Source: Aspergillus flavus (lineage: Eukaryota > Ascomycota > Eurotiomycetes > Eurotiales > Aspergillaceae). From it: a DNA stretch of 64,000 nt. The stretch covers positions 4,278,001 through 4,342,000 of the forward strand of contig NC_092405.1 in assembly GCF_009017415.1 (NCBI RefSeq), in the 5' to 3' direction. The notes under the pieces were generated by a model. The model searched no databases, was not told the origin of the DNA, and saw only the letters and a program-made list of their open reading frames with translations. The stretch's first letter is position 1. Every line of letters starts with the position of its first letter. Below, piece after piece: positions 1-10,256 of this stretch. Made by a program: the position numbers and the translations under genes.

Positions 1-1
1 T

Positions 2-1855
2 CCAGAGGAAGCCTCTGCGAAGACTCTTGTTGAAGTGGAGGCTACAACTACTGAGCCTGTCGTTGAAGAGCCTACATCCGAGAAGCCCGTCGCGGAAGAA
101 ACAACAGCTGAGGAGCCCGCTAAGGACTTGACGAAGGAAGAACCGGCTACACAGGAACCTGTCTCTGAAGTGCCCGCTACTGAGGATTCGACAACAAAGG
201 AGGCAACTGAGGAACCCACCAAGGCGTCAGGCCCCGAAGTGGCGGCAGAGGAGCCTACAACGGATGAAAAGCCCGCTGATGTGACCGAGCATGAGATCAA
301 GGAACCAGTCACCGAAGAATCCAAGGAGACGAAGCATGCTACCGAGGAAACGACCCTCGAAGAGCCCGTTAAGGAAACTCCCGTTGTTGAGCAACCAGTT
401 GAATCCGAGCCCGCCAAGGAAGCTGAACCGGTGAAGTCCACCGCAGAAGAGTCTGTTAAGGAGCTCGCTGCTGAAGAGGCTGCTGTTCAAGAGCCCACTC
501 CTGTCGAACAACCTAGCGAGGAACCTGCCGTCAAAGAGTCGCCTGTAGAGGAACCTCCTACTGTCGAGGGATCTGTCGCTGCTGAGCCTTCTACGGAGGA
601 ACCTGCTGCGGAACAGCCCGCCAAGGAAGATGAGCTCGTGAGTGAAGTGCTGACTACTGAAGAGCCTGCCACGAAGCAGGCGGCCGAACCCGAGCCAGCT
701 GAGCAGCCAGCTGCGGAAGAAAAGCCTGTGGATGACTCCACTGAAAAGCCAGCAAGTGAGGAGACCGTGGCTGAAGATTCTGTCCCAGAACCAACTGAGA
801 AGGCCGTGGTTGCTGAGACACCTGCTACCGAGGAAGTCGTTGAAAAGGCTACTACCGAAGAGCCCGCCAAGGAGCCTGTCTCCGAGGAGCCGGTCGCTGA
901 TAAGTCTGCTGAGCAGCCAGCTTCGTCGGATGTGGTCGAGGAGACTGCTGAATCTTCTAAGGCTGTTGTTCCTGAGGAGGTCACCTTGAACGAGGTCGAG
1001 CCTGCTGTCACACAGTCCCACGAAGAGAAGCCGGAAGAGGTGACTGAGCTACCTAAGGAGGAGACTGTTGCAGCTGAGCCCGTGGCTGTTGAGACACCTG
1101 CTGAACAGAAGGCCCCGGAGACTGAACCTGAGGTTGTACCTAAGGCTGAGGCTGAAGAGGCTGTAATCGCTCAAAAGGAGGAACCTGCCAGCGAGCCAGT
1201 AGCAGCAGCCCCTGCTGAGGCCGAGAAGGAGGAGCCTGTATCGGTTTCTTCTGGTGAGCCTCCTGTGGAGAAAGAGAGCACTGATACAGCTGAGGTCGTC
1301 CCTGAGGCCACGAAAGAGGATGCTCCTGAACAGGATGGAAAGAATAACGCCTCAGCCGAGCTAATTGGCGTGGGTGCTGCGGCGGCTGTTGCTGCAAGTG
1401 CTGCAGCTGCAGCTGCTGGAGTGGCTGCTTTGTCCCACACGGACAAGGAGCCAGAAACCGCGTCTGCGGAAGAGTCTCAACCCACCAAGGGCGAGGACAA
1501 GGCTGCCAGCCTTGCCCCTGAGTCTCAACCGTCAGCCAGCAAGGACGCACCATTGCCTCCTTCAGAGAATCCTGAAGCTGATATCAATGAACCGCGTTCA
1601 GGATCCGAAGAGCCAGCTGCGTCAACCAATGAACCATCGACTACTGCCGAGCCCGCTACTGCGACGGAAACCACTGCAGACAAGGCCGTTGCTCAAAAGG
1701 GTGACGCCTCTCGGTCTCCAAGCCAGACCCGGGCCGTTACTCTCAGCAACACCAAGAATGACAGCTGGTTGAAGGTCATCCTTCGCGCCGTCTTCGTCAA
1801 CTTCTTTGGAACCATCTTCTCTCCTTTCCGTCGTCGCCCCAGGAACGACCAGTAA
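2..1855 (+). CDS. Glu/Pro/Ala-rich repeat protein, 5'-truncated by window edge
   Basis: The frame is open from the first bases of the window and no convincing start is present, so the gene begins upstream; 617 codons are visible before a TAA. The visible part is almost wholly low complexity: dozens of degenerate units of the type T-E-E-P-A or A-E-E-P-V give a very acidic, presumably disordered chain. Near residues 450-480 (nt about 1360-1430) an Ala-rich segment interrupts it, and the last about 35 residues change character, with a hydrophobic stretch (L-K-V-I-L-R-A-V-F-V-N-F-F-G) followed by a basic R-R-R-P-R tail. That ending could anchor the chain to a membrane or bind acidic lipid; this is inference. 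I do not recognise the family. The repeats create long open frames on the other strand, which I treat as artefacts. Confidence 0.7.
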   Translation, partial: PEEASAKTLVEVEATTTEPVVEEPTSEKPVAEETTAEEPAKDLTKEEPATQEPVSEVPATEDSTTKEATEEPTKASGPEVAAEEPTTDEKPADVTEHEIKEPVTEESKETKHATEETTLEEPVKETPVVEQPVESEPAKEAEPVKSTAEESVKELAAEEAAVQEPTPVEQPSEEPAVKESPVEEPPTVEGSVAAEPSTEEPAAEQPAKEDELVSEVLTTEEPATKQAAEPEPAEQPAAEEKPVDDSTEKPASEETVAEDSVPEPTEKAVVAETPATEEVVEKATTEEPAKEPVSEEPVADKSAEQPASSDVVEETAESSKAVVPEEVTLNEVEPAVTQSHEEKPEEVTELPKEETVAAEPVAVETPAEQKAPETEPEVVPKAEAEEAVIAQKEEPASEPVAAAPAEAEKEEPVSVSSGEPPVEKESTDTAEVVPEATKEDAPEQDGKNNASAELIGVGAAAAVAASAAAAAAGVAALSHTDKEPETASAEESQPTKGEDKAASLAPESQPSASKDAPLPPSENPEADINEPRSGSEEPAASTNEPSTTAEPATATETTADKAVAQKGDASRSPSQTRAVTLSNTKNDSWLKVILRAVFVNFFGTIFSPFRRRPRNDQ

Positions 1856-3089
1856 ATCTCTAGTGTGATCACCCATCGCACTGCTTCCATGCATATCATC
1901 ACCGACTCCTATGGGATCTGAAAGTGTGCGCTTGACTCATTGTTACTAATTGATGCAATCTGTTTAGCATGCATATACCCAGCTTTGTTGACCAAGCTTC
2001 TTGTCGCTCATTTTACTCGTCTTAATTTGATTCCCCTGTATTTGACTTGTGTGCTTTTATCAATTCAGGTTATTGTTATCTGTTCTGTTTTCTTATTCTC
2101 CTCTCCAGAATGTGTCGATTATTGACCGCGAGTCTGTTGTGCCAAAACTGATAGTAGTTAACAAAACTTGTTTAGTTTTGCCGTTGATTTACGTCTACCA
2201 GTATGTAGTGATGTGATTATGATTGATGATAATGAAGATTGAAGATTCTTTCAATGGGTTTTGTTCTTGGACTGTATCTACTCCTTCGGATAAGCCTGCT
2301 CCTATCATATTAGCAAAACGAATACGGCCAATCCGTGACAAGATGTAAGAAGGTACAAGAGGTAGCAATAGTAGCCAGGCAGAGCATACAGTATCCAGGT
2401 TACTGAAAGATGTCCATTCTCCGTTCTAAGATTCCCGACTCCTTATATCGAGAAGCCATGTCCTACGGGAGTCCTCCAGGATACATACAGAGTAGATAGC
2501 AGGAGTCAGTCACCTACATCTTCCCATCAGTTGGAGAAAGAAAGCCAAACCTCTGTTCAGAAAAGTATATTCGCTCTCAATGTCCGGAACCAACTGATAT
2601 CAAGACATCTGAAGGGTCTTGTACGTTACATTACATACATATCCCACGCCTTATCCAGACAGAAAGCAAGGCCGTTTCTGATACAGATACCAAAAAGGGA
2701 AGAAAAGTAAAGACAAACCCCGAACTCCAGGTTCCCGGTCCCATAAATCCGGCGAAACAAAAGTAGAGAGTAAAAGAAAAGGGAACAGCCACAGCCAAAT
2801 CCATGTGTGTCACTGGTGTGAGTGAAATTCACGTCTCGCACTGTGGCGCGTGCCCAGCAACACAATGCAGTGAAGGCATCAGCTTCGCCACATACACATC
2901 TTGTTTACTTGTGTGTTTCTTGTCGTGAAAGAGCAACACTTGAAAGTTGGTTTCCTCATATCATCTCGCGACGTGACAGACCAACGCAACTGCAATAGAA
3001 CAACAACGACACAACGACTTCTTCAAGTATCCTGTTTGCTTTGGTGATTATCTTCTAGTAGCTGTTTTGTTTCTGTTTTTTTGTTCGTT
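1856..3089. other. Intergenic region, no gene seen
   Basis: About 1.2 kb between two same-strand genes. It is AT-rich with short open frames only. The final about 150 bp is rich in short CAAC and CT runs and ends in a T-rich leader just before the next ATG, so it probably contains the promoter and 5' leader of the downstream gene. No tRNA or repeat was recognised. Confidence 0.6.
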
Positions 3090-6077
3090 ATGGCGGACTG
3101 TGATAAAGATCAGGAGGCTCAGACTAGATCTGAGTCTGAGGATAAGGAGTTGAGAGAGAAACCCAAGGTCAAACTGCCTCTTGTGCCCACCGTGCCTGGA
3201 AATGCCTGGTCGCAGATGAGGGCTCGTGAACAAGAACATATTCGTGAAAGGGAGCTGCATAAGCTGGAGTTTGGCGAGTTGGGGTATGATCCTAATACCG
3301 GTATATCGTGTCTCCCCTTCCTTTTTGCTGTTGGCTTGGCTTTTCTGATGGAAGTAGTGATAACTCGTCCAACCGCGTCCTATTCTTCAAGCTCTAGTAC
3401 GATGAGAAAGTCGTCAGGACTGGATTACGACGAGGCTCTCGCCCTCCCGATGCCTAAGCCCCGTCTTATGGCTGTCAGTAGTTCTGTCCCTGTGCTTGAG
3501 CCGACGGTTTCAAAGCCAAATGTTCTCACGAAGCTGAGTGGTTTGAAGACACAGGGAGACAAGGAGCCCCATCCTGGTGATAAGGGTGCGGGTACAAAGG
3601 TCGAAGGTGAAAAGAAAAAGTCCATGATGGCGACGCTGAGATCCAAACTCAGCTTCAAAGAGCTTGGTAAGGAGTTTCGTAAAGCTCAGGACCCTCCACT
3701 TAGTGCTATGCCTCGACTGCCATCGAACGCCGGAACTCCACAGGTCGGAAAGACCAAACAATCGCCGCCTGAGTCTGTTGACTTCGATGAAGAAAGGCTG
3801 TATGTCCCCAAGCCCAGAGATCCTGGAGTGCACCCTGCTTCTGCTCCAGTCCAGACCACTAGGTTTTCGGACTCAGGTAGCTTCGTGAGCTCTAAACAGA
3901 GCGCTTCATCCTGCCCTGCACAGCAGGCAAAGGGTAATGACAGGCTTGATGCAAAAGCTCTTAGAGACACACAGGAGCAACATCGGCCTCATAAAAAAGT
4001 GGGAAACGTGGAACCCATGACGCGTCTTGACACTGTTCTGATTGACGGCTCATCTCCTCTAGCTAGCACAGGCGATACCAGCAGGGGCCATCCAGCGGTT
4101 GTCGATGCGGAACGACGCTATATTAGTCTGAAGGTGGAGAACGAAACATCAGTTCCCTCTAAGCCAAAGACTGATGCCACTTCTACTGAGAGTCCAGCTT
4201 CGTACAAGCTATCTACATCCAACGCACCAAAAGGTATTGCACCAGTGTCCTCGTCATGCGAACGCAAACAGAGCACGGTAGAGAAAAACCGTCCGCTAGT
4301 CGTCTCATCGGATCAGCAGAGGCCACCGTCTGTCAGAACACAGGACCAAACTGAAGTGACTACCCCGTCCGGACAGTACAGCAGGCGCTCGTCTAGTAGG
4401 TCACAGGAGCATATGGCCTCAAGCTCTGGACAGGCTGACCCTGCCTTCGACCCAACACATATGAGGATGCCCTTCGATTCTCAACTCCCTATTGACGATC
4501 CTCGTTTCTACTCTGGTGTGAAGACTCACGGAGGCTATGCTCCTCCTCCACCGCACCCGGGCTATCAAAACACAGTAACCTTGGAGCAGCAGATATCCAC
4601 CTACATGGATTCACTTCACATCCACGTTGACGGTACGGCAAACAAGCTTGCCCGGTCATTCGAAAACAGTAATAACTGGTCAACGGATCAAATCCTGAGG
4701 GGCACAGGACATCTGTCGGAACTCATGCGCAAGCTCAATAACCGAGTGATGAGCGATACTGAAGTGATGAGAGAGCTACAGAGGGTCATGATGGAGGTGA
4801 AGATTCAAGTTGGTGCTATACAGCGCGAGCAGCGTCAGATGGAAGACAGGATGACACAGCTCTTCCAGAGTGAGTACAACAAACTGAAGGGCGAGATTAG
4901 TGCGTTGGCCTCGACTGTAAAGTCCAACCTCCCCTACAACCCAGTAGAGGATGCAAGATCCATGAATACCAGGTTGCAGGGGAGCCGAGATGTCATCAGA
5001 TGGAGTAAAGACAATGAAAGACCACAACAGTTCATGAAGATGAAGTCACGTCAAATGAGGAAGGAAGAAGTGGTGACAAAGAACACAGAAAGCAGAGGGG
5101 AAGAACACAACTGTGAATCTGTCGCACTGGACAACAAACATGCTGAGGAACACACGCTTACTGATGATGTTCCAACACCTATGGCAGCCTTCCCCACTCC
5201 AGGTCTCCATAGCGATGACAGAAAAGATCACTTCACTGACCCTCACCCCAGAAGACTCATTCTGAAAGACCCTAGTAAAATATCCACTGGGAGTCCAGAA
5301 CCTCTGCACAGCAGCTCCGAGAAGGGCAAAGAAAGAACTGCTAGCAGCCAAACTCTCGTTCACAAAGCAAGCGCTGAAATCATGAAGTTCCCAGCAAAGA
5401 TGGGCCTTTTCTATCCTTTTCGCCGTGGTCGTGATCGACGTAGCAGCGAAAGCAAAGCTGCGAGCCGCTCCTTGCCTCCTGCCAAGCGCGGCAAAGACGA
5501 TAAAACTCCTGAAGAGCAAGACTCCATGAAGCAAGAACCACTTCCTTTTACACCTCCCTTGCAGACACGCGCCATTGCTACTATTGGGGCAGAGCATCAC
5601 CAGGTGGAGGTTAGCCCCAGCAGAGTTCATCCCGCTCTGCGCAATCTTGCTCAGCAGCAGATCATGGCTGAACGCGAGCGCCTCAATAATCAGGAAACTA
5701 TGACGTCCAGACAGCTCCTTAGATCCTCCCGATCCTTTCAGGACTTGAATTCTCGCTCCAGAAATGCTGCATCGTTTGATTGGATTGATAGCTCAATCGA
5801 GAGCCCCTCGGAGTCCACAAGTCGCAGTCAGAACCAGCAGGATCTCGCCATGGGATTCCCTGCTCTTACAACCGCTTCGCTCCGCTCGTCTTCTAGAGCA
5901 CGTTCACCGTTGACAGCTTTTGCTGAAGCACGGATGTCTCAGGCTTCAGATGTTTCGTTTTATTACCGTGGCCCGACCCCCCCTCCTAGAGGGTCTGAAG
6001 CGAGCGAGTCGAGCCTACCAACCTGGTATCAGGCAGCCTATGCATACAAGTCAATCGAAAAGCCAGAGGACGATTGA
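3090..6077 (+). CDS. Large coiled-coil protein of unknown function
   Basis: The first ATG is at 3090 and the frame ends at TGA 6075-6077, giving 995 residues if unspliced. An in-frame segment at 3301-3354 has intron signals (GTATAT donor, CTGAT branch-like site, AAG acceptor, 54 nt); removing it gives 977 residues and deletes an isolated hydrophobic stretch that otherwise looks out of place. The body is Ser/Pro/Lys-rich and probably disordered. Residues about 498-611 form the one ordered-looking part, a heptad-rich helix (for example L-Q-R-V-M-M-E-V-K and Q-M-E-D-R-M-T-Q-L). A basic patch (F-R-R-G-R-D-R-R) follows near nt 5415. The C-terminus has a proline run (T-P-P-P-R-G) and ends in Y-K-S-I-E-K-P-E-D-D. 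The role is unknown; a scaffold or septal/cytoskeletal protein is possible but not shown. Confidence 0.75.
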   Translation: MADCDKDQEAQTRSESEDKELREKPKVKLPLVPTVPGNAWSQMRAREQEHIRERELHKLEFGELGYDPNTGISCLPFLFAVGLAFLMEVVITRPTASYSSSSSTMRKSSGLDYDEALALPMPKPRLMAVSSSVPVLEPTVSKPNVLTKLSGLKTQGDKEPHPGDKGAGTKVEGEKKKSMMATLRSKLSFKELGKEFRKAQDPPLSAMPRLPSNAGTPQVGKTKQSPPESVDFDEERLYVPKPRDPGVHPASAPVQTTRFSDSGSFVSSKQSASSCPAQQAKGNDRLDAKALRDTQEQHRPHKKVGNVEPMTRLDTVLIDGSSPLASTGDTSRGHPAVVDAERRYISLKVENETSVPSKPKTDATSTESPASYKLSTSNAPKGIAPVSSSCERKQSTVEKNRPLVVSSDQQRPPSVRTQDQTEVTTPSGQYSRRSSSRSQEHMASSSGQADPAFDPTHMRMPFDSQLPIDDPRFYSGVKTHGGYAPPPPHPGYQNTVTLEQQISTYMDSLHIHVDGTANKLARSFENSNNWSTDQILRGTGHLSELMRKLNNRVMSDTEVMRELQRVMMEVKIQVGAIQREQRQMEDRMTQLFQSEYNKLKGEISALASTVKSNLPYNPVEDARSMNTRLQGSRDVIRWSKDNERPQQFMKMKSRQMRKEEVVTKNTESRGEEHNCESVALDNKHAEEHTLTDDVPTPMAAFPTPGLHSDDRKDHFTDPHPRRLILKDPSKISTGSPEPLHSSSEKGKERTASSQTLVHKASAEIMKFPAKMGLFYPFRRGRDRRSSESKAASRSLPPAKRGKDDKTPEEQDSMKQEPLPFTPPLQTRAIATIGAEHHQVEVSPSRVHPALRNLAQQQIMAERERLNNQETMTSRQLLRSSRSFQDLNSRSRNAASFDWIDSSIESPSESTSRSQNQQDLAMGFPALTTASLRSSSRARSPLTAFAEARMSQASDVSFYYRGPTPPPRGSEASESSLPTWYQAAYAYKSIEKPEDD
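3301..3354 (+). other. Probable in-frame intron (54 nt)
   Basis: GTATATCG at 3301 and TTCTGATGGAAG ending at 3354 bracket 54 nt without an in-frame stop. Splicing joins codon phase 1 (G plus TA) and turns a run of about 18 hydrophobic residues into the polar join P-N-T-V-V-I-T. The alternative is that the segment is coding and encodes a membrane helix. Confidence 0.55.
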
Positions 6078-6556
6078 TTTGAAACTACCAGGTCATGTAC
6101 AACCTGCTATTTGCTTTAAAGCATTTATGACGCCGTGACGATTTCATTTCTTTGACTTTCTGTTCGGTTGGAACCTTGGTTGGGGTAACTGAGTATGATG
6201 ACTTTGGCGCACTAAGATGGCCGTTTAGGAATTGAAGTTCAAGGGGGTTATTGGCGCTGATTATTAAGAGGAAGGGGATAACATTGGATGGTTTAACAGG
6301 ACAAAATTTGGGACCAAAAGTCGGTAATAGTTTGAGATTTCATTTCAGATTGACGCTTGCAGTTGACCTGCTCACGTGTTCTAGATTACCGGGTATCATC
6401 ATCTGGCTAACCAAAAAGAACAAAAAAAGGGCATAAAAATATCAGAAGAGAAAGGAAAACATTTCGGTTTAAGGATTGAACATGAGGGATGTGTTTTTTT
6501 TAAAGGGCAATGGAAGGTCATGTTGATACATTGCAGATAGTCATAATGACAATGTC
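6078..6556. other. Intergenic region between convergent genes
   Basis: The 3' flanks of the coiled-coil gene (+) and NOC3 (-) meet here in about 480 bp. A-rich runs on both strands (for example near 6410-6430 and 6490-6500) could serve 3' end formation. No gene was seen. Confidence 0.55.
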
Positions 6557-8611
6557 TTACTTCCTCGAGATCATCTTCTCCATATCCACGGCAGCATCAC
6601 GGACTTGGGGACAGTAGTGTAGTCGCAGTAATTCTCCCTCCCATACCGTCCCGGCAAAGACATTGGTTGCTTCTATATCTGTTGCGTAGGGGTTATAAAC
6701 ACCATCGCCTTTACGCTCCTCACTGTGCCACAATGAAGAGATACGGTTTGCGTGATGCTTCGCTACTTGGTTTAGAAGGGAAAGCGTAGCAATGGCGGAC
6801 TTCTCAGGAACCTGGAGTGATGTCGTCAGGAGTCGTTTAGTGAAGCTACCAACACGCACAGGAGGTGGTATTCCTTGTGCGCGGGACAAAAGTGTGGACT
6901 GAAGGCAGTGAAGCAGCAGAACTGTCGGAGTCTGAAAGTTGACCTTATTCCTCTTAAGTTGCTGTGGCGAACTGTTGTCATCTGGGTCGGGGAGCCGAAG
7001 AGATTTGTTGGGGTTGAATTCGATGTCAGGGTTGATTGAGTGAGAGTATAGGGAGCGATAAAGATGCTTGATGAAAAAGCTTAGATCAAGATGAAGTGTG
7101 CTTGCCGCCTTGCTAGCATCCTGTCCTTGAAGGAGCGCAAAGGCAGTGACGGTACAAAGGAGAGCTTCGCGCTGAGAATCTCTTGATGTTGTCGCGGATT
7201 CAGAATCCTCATCCTCCACGTCGTCTTCAAGTTCGTCCCGATCAGCGTGCCCAATCAAGTCCTTCAAGGCTTCGAGTAAGTCGCCAAAGAAATCTTGGTT
7301 GATCAGATGCGCGTATTTAGCAAGGCCCTCGAGTACCGGGCCCATAAGAGCAGGAATGCGAAGTTTCAAAATGCGGAAGTAGACCCCAAACACAAGTTTC
7401 AAGGTCTCTGCTTGGTTCTTATCTCTTTCCTCGTGGGATACTAAGGCGTCGGCTTCCTTCATATCCTTCTCCACGGCTTTCCGCTCCTTTTCGATCTTGC
7501 GTTCCCGTTTAGTGCGGAATTCTTTCTTTTGCTTCTTCTTCCCACGGAATGTATTCTCCTCTGGCTCACGGTCGACCCGGTCTCTTGATGCCTTGGAAGA
7601 AAATTCGGAGAGCAGTCGGAGGTGCAAGAAGGTGTCCAAAACGCTTTCGTTGATTCTAAATTCCTTCGCCTTCATCATCTTCGACAGGAGGCGAACGGCT
7701 TCAAGGGAGACAACTCCGTCCTCATCTCTTGAGAAAACTTCTTCGAGTGTTTCCCGGCATTTGATAAAATCAGCATCCACTTGTCTCTTTGCGAGCCGGT
7801 TGACAAGAATTTTCAAGAGCTCCGACCGAAAGTTGAAATGCGGTACGGAAAGGAGCATGTTGCAGGCACAGTTGATCGCAATACTTTTTAAGCTAGGATC
7901 AACTTCCTCCTGTGAGGCTTTAGATGACTTTGTAAGCTCAGTCAACTTCTGAACGTAGTGTTTATAATGCGAGAGAAGAGATTGTTCGTAGTTTTGCAGT
8001 TTGCGCACTTCTTTCGATAACTTAGTGGTCATTTCGCCTTCGCTGAGAGGACGGATGCGGTAGCCCGGGATCACATCCTTGAATATTGCAGCTTGCGAGG
8101 CAAGCGCCAGCTTCTTGATTGCAACGTGCGCGCCGTTATTTACCATTTCAGCCATTGTTTTGAAAGAGCCAAGATGTTCCTCCGGGTCTTCATTGATCAA
8201 AGTTGCCAATTTTGCAAGTTCTTCTTTCGCTTGTAAGATCTGCAATTTCAACGGAATTTTGGGCTTCTCCTCCTCAGCAGGTGTTTCCTCATCCTCGTCC
8301 ATGTCATCCTCGGCGTCGGAGGCTGCATCCTCCTCATCGTCATCAGTGCCAAGGAAGCTGTCAGACTCTTCAAGCTCCGGTTCCTCAAGGTTTTGCAAAC
8401 CCTCCGCGGTTTTGATAGGTAGCCTTGTCCTCTCCTTATCCTTCTTGCCCAATTTGCGCGGACGGCGCTCGTAATCTTGTTCGAGGTCCCATTCGGAGGC
8501 GTTGCTGTAGAAGTTGTTCAAGGCTGAGGCTTTGGAGGTTTTCGAGGTGCCATTGCCTTCATCACCAGGAGGACTCAGGCGTCTCCTTTTATTCGTGCGT
8601 CCTGGAGCCAT
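6557..8611 (-). CDS. noc3: Nucleolar complex protein 3 (Noc3), 60S ribosome biogenesis
   Basis: A 684-residue intronless protein. Noc3 pairs with Noc2 in pre-60S particles and helps move them from nucleolus to nucleoplasm; the yeast protein also has a reported role in replication initiation. Visible features are a basic N-terminus (R-T-N-K-R-R-R), a long acidic run near residues 85-115 (D-D-D-E-E-D and relatives), the Noc3 N-terminal block starting P-L-K-L-Q-I-L-Q-A-K-E-E-L near residue 118, a Lys/Arg/Glu-rich helix near 360-390, and a C-terminal CBF/Mak21-type helical region ending M-E-K-M-I-S-R-K. The ATG at 8611 is chosen over one at 8800: the longer form would add 63 basic, uncharacteristic residues and begin only 5 nt from the divergent NIP7 start. 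Confidence 0.92.
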   Translation of the reverse strand: MAPGRTNKRRRLSPPGDEGNGTSKTSKASALNNFYSNASEWDLEQDYERRPRKLGKKDKERTRLPIKTAEGLQNLEEPELEESDSFLGTDDDEEDAASDAEDDMDEDEETPAEEEKPKIPLKLQILQAKEELAKLATLINEDPEEHLGSFKTMAEMVNNGAHVAIKKLALASQAAIFKDVIPGYRIRPLSEGEMTTKLSKEVRKLQNYEQSLLSHYKHYVQKLTELTKSSKASQEEVDPSLKSIAINCACNMLLSVPHFNFRSELLKILVNRLAKRQVDADFIKCRETLEEVFSRDEDGVVSLEAVRLLSKMMKAKEFRINESVLDTFLHLRLLSEFSSKASRDRVDREPEENTFRGKKKQKKEFRTKRERKIEKERKAVEKDMKEADALVSHEERDKNQAETLKLVFGVYFRILKLRIPALMGPVLEGLAKYAHLINQDFFGDLLEALKDLIGHADRDELEDDVEDEDSESATTSRDSQREALLCTVTAFALLQGQDASKAASTLHLDLSFFIKHLYRSLYSHSINPDIEFNPNKSLRLPDPDDNSSPQQLKRNKVNFQTPTVLLLHCLQSTLLSRAQGIPPPVRVGSFTKRLLTTSLQVPEKSAIATLSLLNQVAKHHANRISSLWHSEERKGDGVYNPYATDIEATNVFAGTVWEGELLRLHYCPQVRDAAVDMEKMISRK

Positions 8612-8805
8612 GACGATATTATTGAGCAATTGAGTTGTCGTGGTGAGGGTCGATGGTTGGTTTTGAGCGGTTCCCGTCCGAAACTTTTTTTTCTTTGCGG
8701 TGCCAAGACTTTTATGCCAAAAGCTCTCCACCTTAGACTTTTTTTGGATTTTTTGTCCGCGGAGCTTTTCTTCGACTGCGAACAACCCCCCATCAGTCAT
8801 TCAAA
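8612..8805. promoter_or_regulatory. Shared divergent promoter NOC3 / NIP7
   Basis: Only 194 bp separate the two start codons. The spacer has two T-rich tracts on the + strand (around 8685-8693 and 8739-8756) and GC-rich pieces, but no clear TATA box. Both products act on the 60S subunit, so shared control is plausible (inference from position and function). Confidence 0.6.
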
Positions 8806-9526
8806 ATGCGTCAACTCACTGAACAAGAGACGAAAACGCTTTTCGAGAAATTGGCCAACTATACTGGTCGCTCGTTGAACAACCTCATTACCACCTCCGA
8901 TGACCCCAATGACCGATATGTATTCCGTCTCCATGGAAATCGCGTCTATTATATGAAACTGTCCTTGGCCAATCTTTCGACAGCCATTCCTCGCGCAAAC
9001 CTTCTCTCACTTGGTACCTGCATCGGAAAGTTCACCAAGAGTGGTCAGTTCAGGCTGCACATCACCGGTAAGATCTCCAATCATTAGCGATCAATGAACA
9101 GATCTCTGACCTCTGCAGCCCTGGATGTGATTGCTCCCCACGCGAGATACAAGGTCTGGATCAAACAGAATGGAGAGATGCCCTTCCTGTATGGTGGAAA
9201 TGTGGTAAAGGCACACGTCAACCGGTGGTCAGACGATTGTCCAGAACACGCAGGTGTTGTTGTCTTCAACTCGAATGATACTCCATTGGTAAGACAGACG
9301 TTGGCACAGGGAATATGGCGCTATAAGCTACTAACGTTATCTCAGGGCTTTGGTGTTACCGCCCGCTCTAGTGCTGAAGCGAGGAAATTGGAGCCAACAG
9401 CAATTACCGTGTTCCGTCAGGGAGATATAGGGGAATACCTGAGAGAGGTGTGTTACATGTGGAAGTCCTTGCGCACATCGCAGCCTACTGACTTTTGCAT
9501 AGGAAGATACTCTCTTTACGACGTAA
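8806..9526 (+). CDS. nip7: 60S ribosome subunit biogenesis protein NIP7
   Basis: Four exons: 8806-9067, 9119-9288, 9346-9447 and 9503-9526, joined by introns of 51, 57 and 55 nt with clear GTAAG/GTGTG donors and CAG/TAG acceptors. The product is 185 residues, close to yeast Nip7 (181). It begins M-R-Q-L-T-E-Q-E-T-K, has the central G-K-F-T-K-S-G-Q-F-R-L-H-I-T, and a C-terminal PUA RNA-binding domain (about residues 95-172, including K-A-H-V-N-R-W). It ends E-E-D-T-L-F-T-T, typical of the family. Nip7 binds pre-rRNA and is needed for 27S processing and 60S maturation in the nucleolus. The last exon encodes only seven residues and would be missed without splicing evidence. Confidence 0.95.
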
Positions 9527-10256
9527 AGGAAAATCGTTGCATGCGCGGGATCGTTCATGGAATTTGGATGCTAGATACCTGGGGATTCTCGCAGGAGTTC
9601 TGGAGTCATCTGTCTGTTTCAATAGAAAAGTTTTTGCCTTTGTTCTTCAGCATACTGTATCCATAATCATATGCGATTACAACAGCTCGTTTCCCCCTTG
9701 CCTAAACCCAACTATATCCTTTCAGACATTTCTCGATATGTCGTCTCCCTTGACCTCTTTGAGTACTCGGTTCAATAATCATGTAAACTTTCTACTCCAT
9801 GCATGCGATAGTTTGAGGCTTATTGGTGGGAAGGATGGGACGCTGATGGTCACACAGCTTGCCGCAATAATATAACGAATAGAGGTCATTCAAGAATGTA
9901 ACAGGCAAAGAATGTATGAATATCCCGAAGCGTCTGAATGAATAATGTACAAATAGTTTGTAGACTGCTCGTTGTCTCAAAGAGTTATCTGGAGATAATC
10001 AGTCCATGTATTATACTGCGGGGCACGTGCATTATCAGTGATCAGTCAGCTCTTCAAAAGCGACAATGCGAACTTTTGCATCTGATCAGCCATAGTTTTG
10101 TCTACTACATCTCCCAAAATCTTTACTTGGCTGAACAGTTACTGGACCCTCTGACCTACCGCTACTCTTATTAATAGTCTCACTCACTCTCACATCCCTT
10201 GTTCAGGTGTAGCACTCGATAGAAGATCGTACCTGAAGGCCCGTCTGCACCCCACC
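9527..10256. other. Intergenic region upstream of DCN1
   Basis: About 730 bp between two + strand genes, AT-rich, with no open frame of note. It should contain the NIP7 3' end and the DCN1 promoter. Confidence 0.5.

Noticed and set aside
227..1021. Long open frame on the - strand (264 codons) and another at 487-1011
   Set aside because: They are antisense shadows of the GAG/CCT-rich repeat gene; composition is Leu/Arg- or Ser-rich and mirrors the repeat.
8612..8800. N-terminal extension of NOC3 starting at 8800
   Set aside because: Would occupy nearly the whole divergent promoter and adds uncharacteristic basic sequence; the inner ATG at 8611 fits better.
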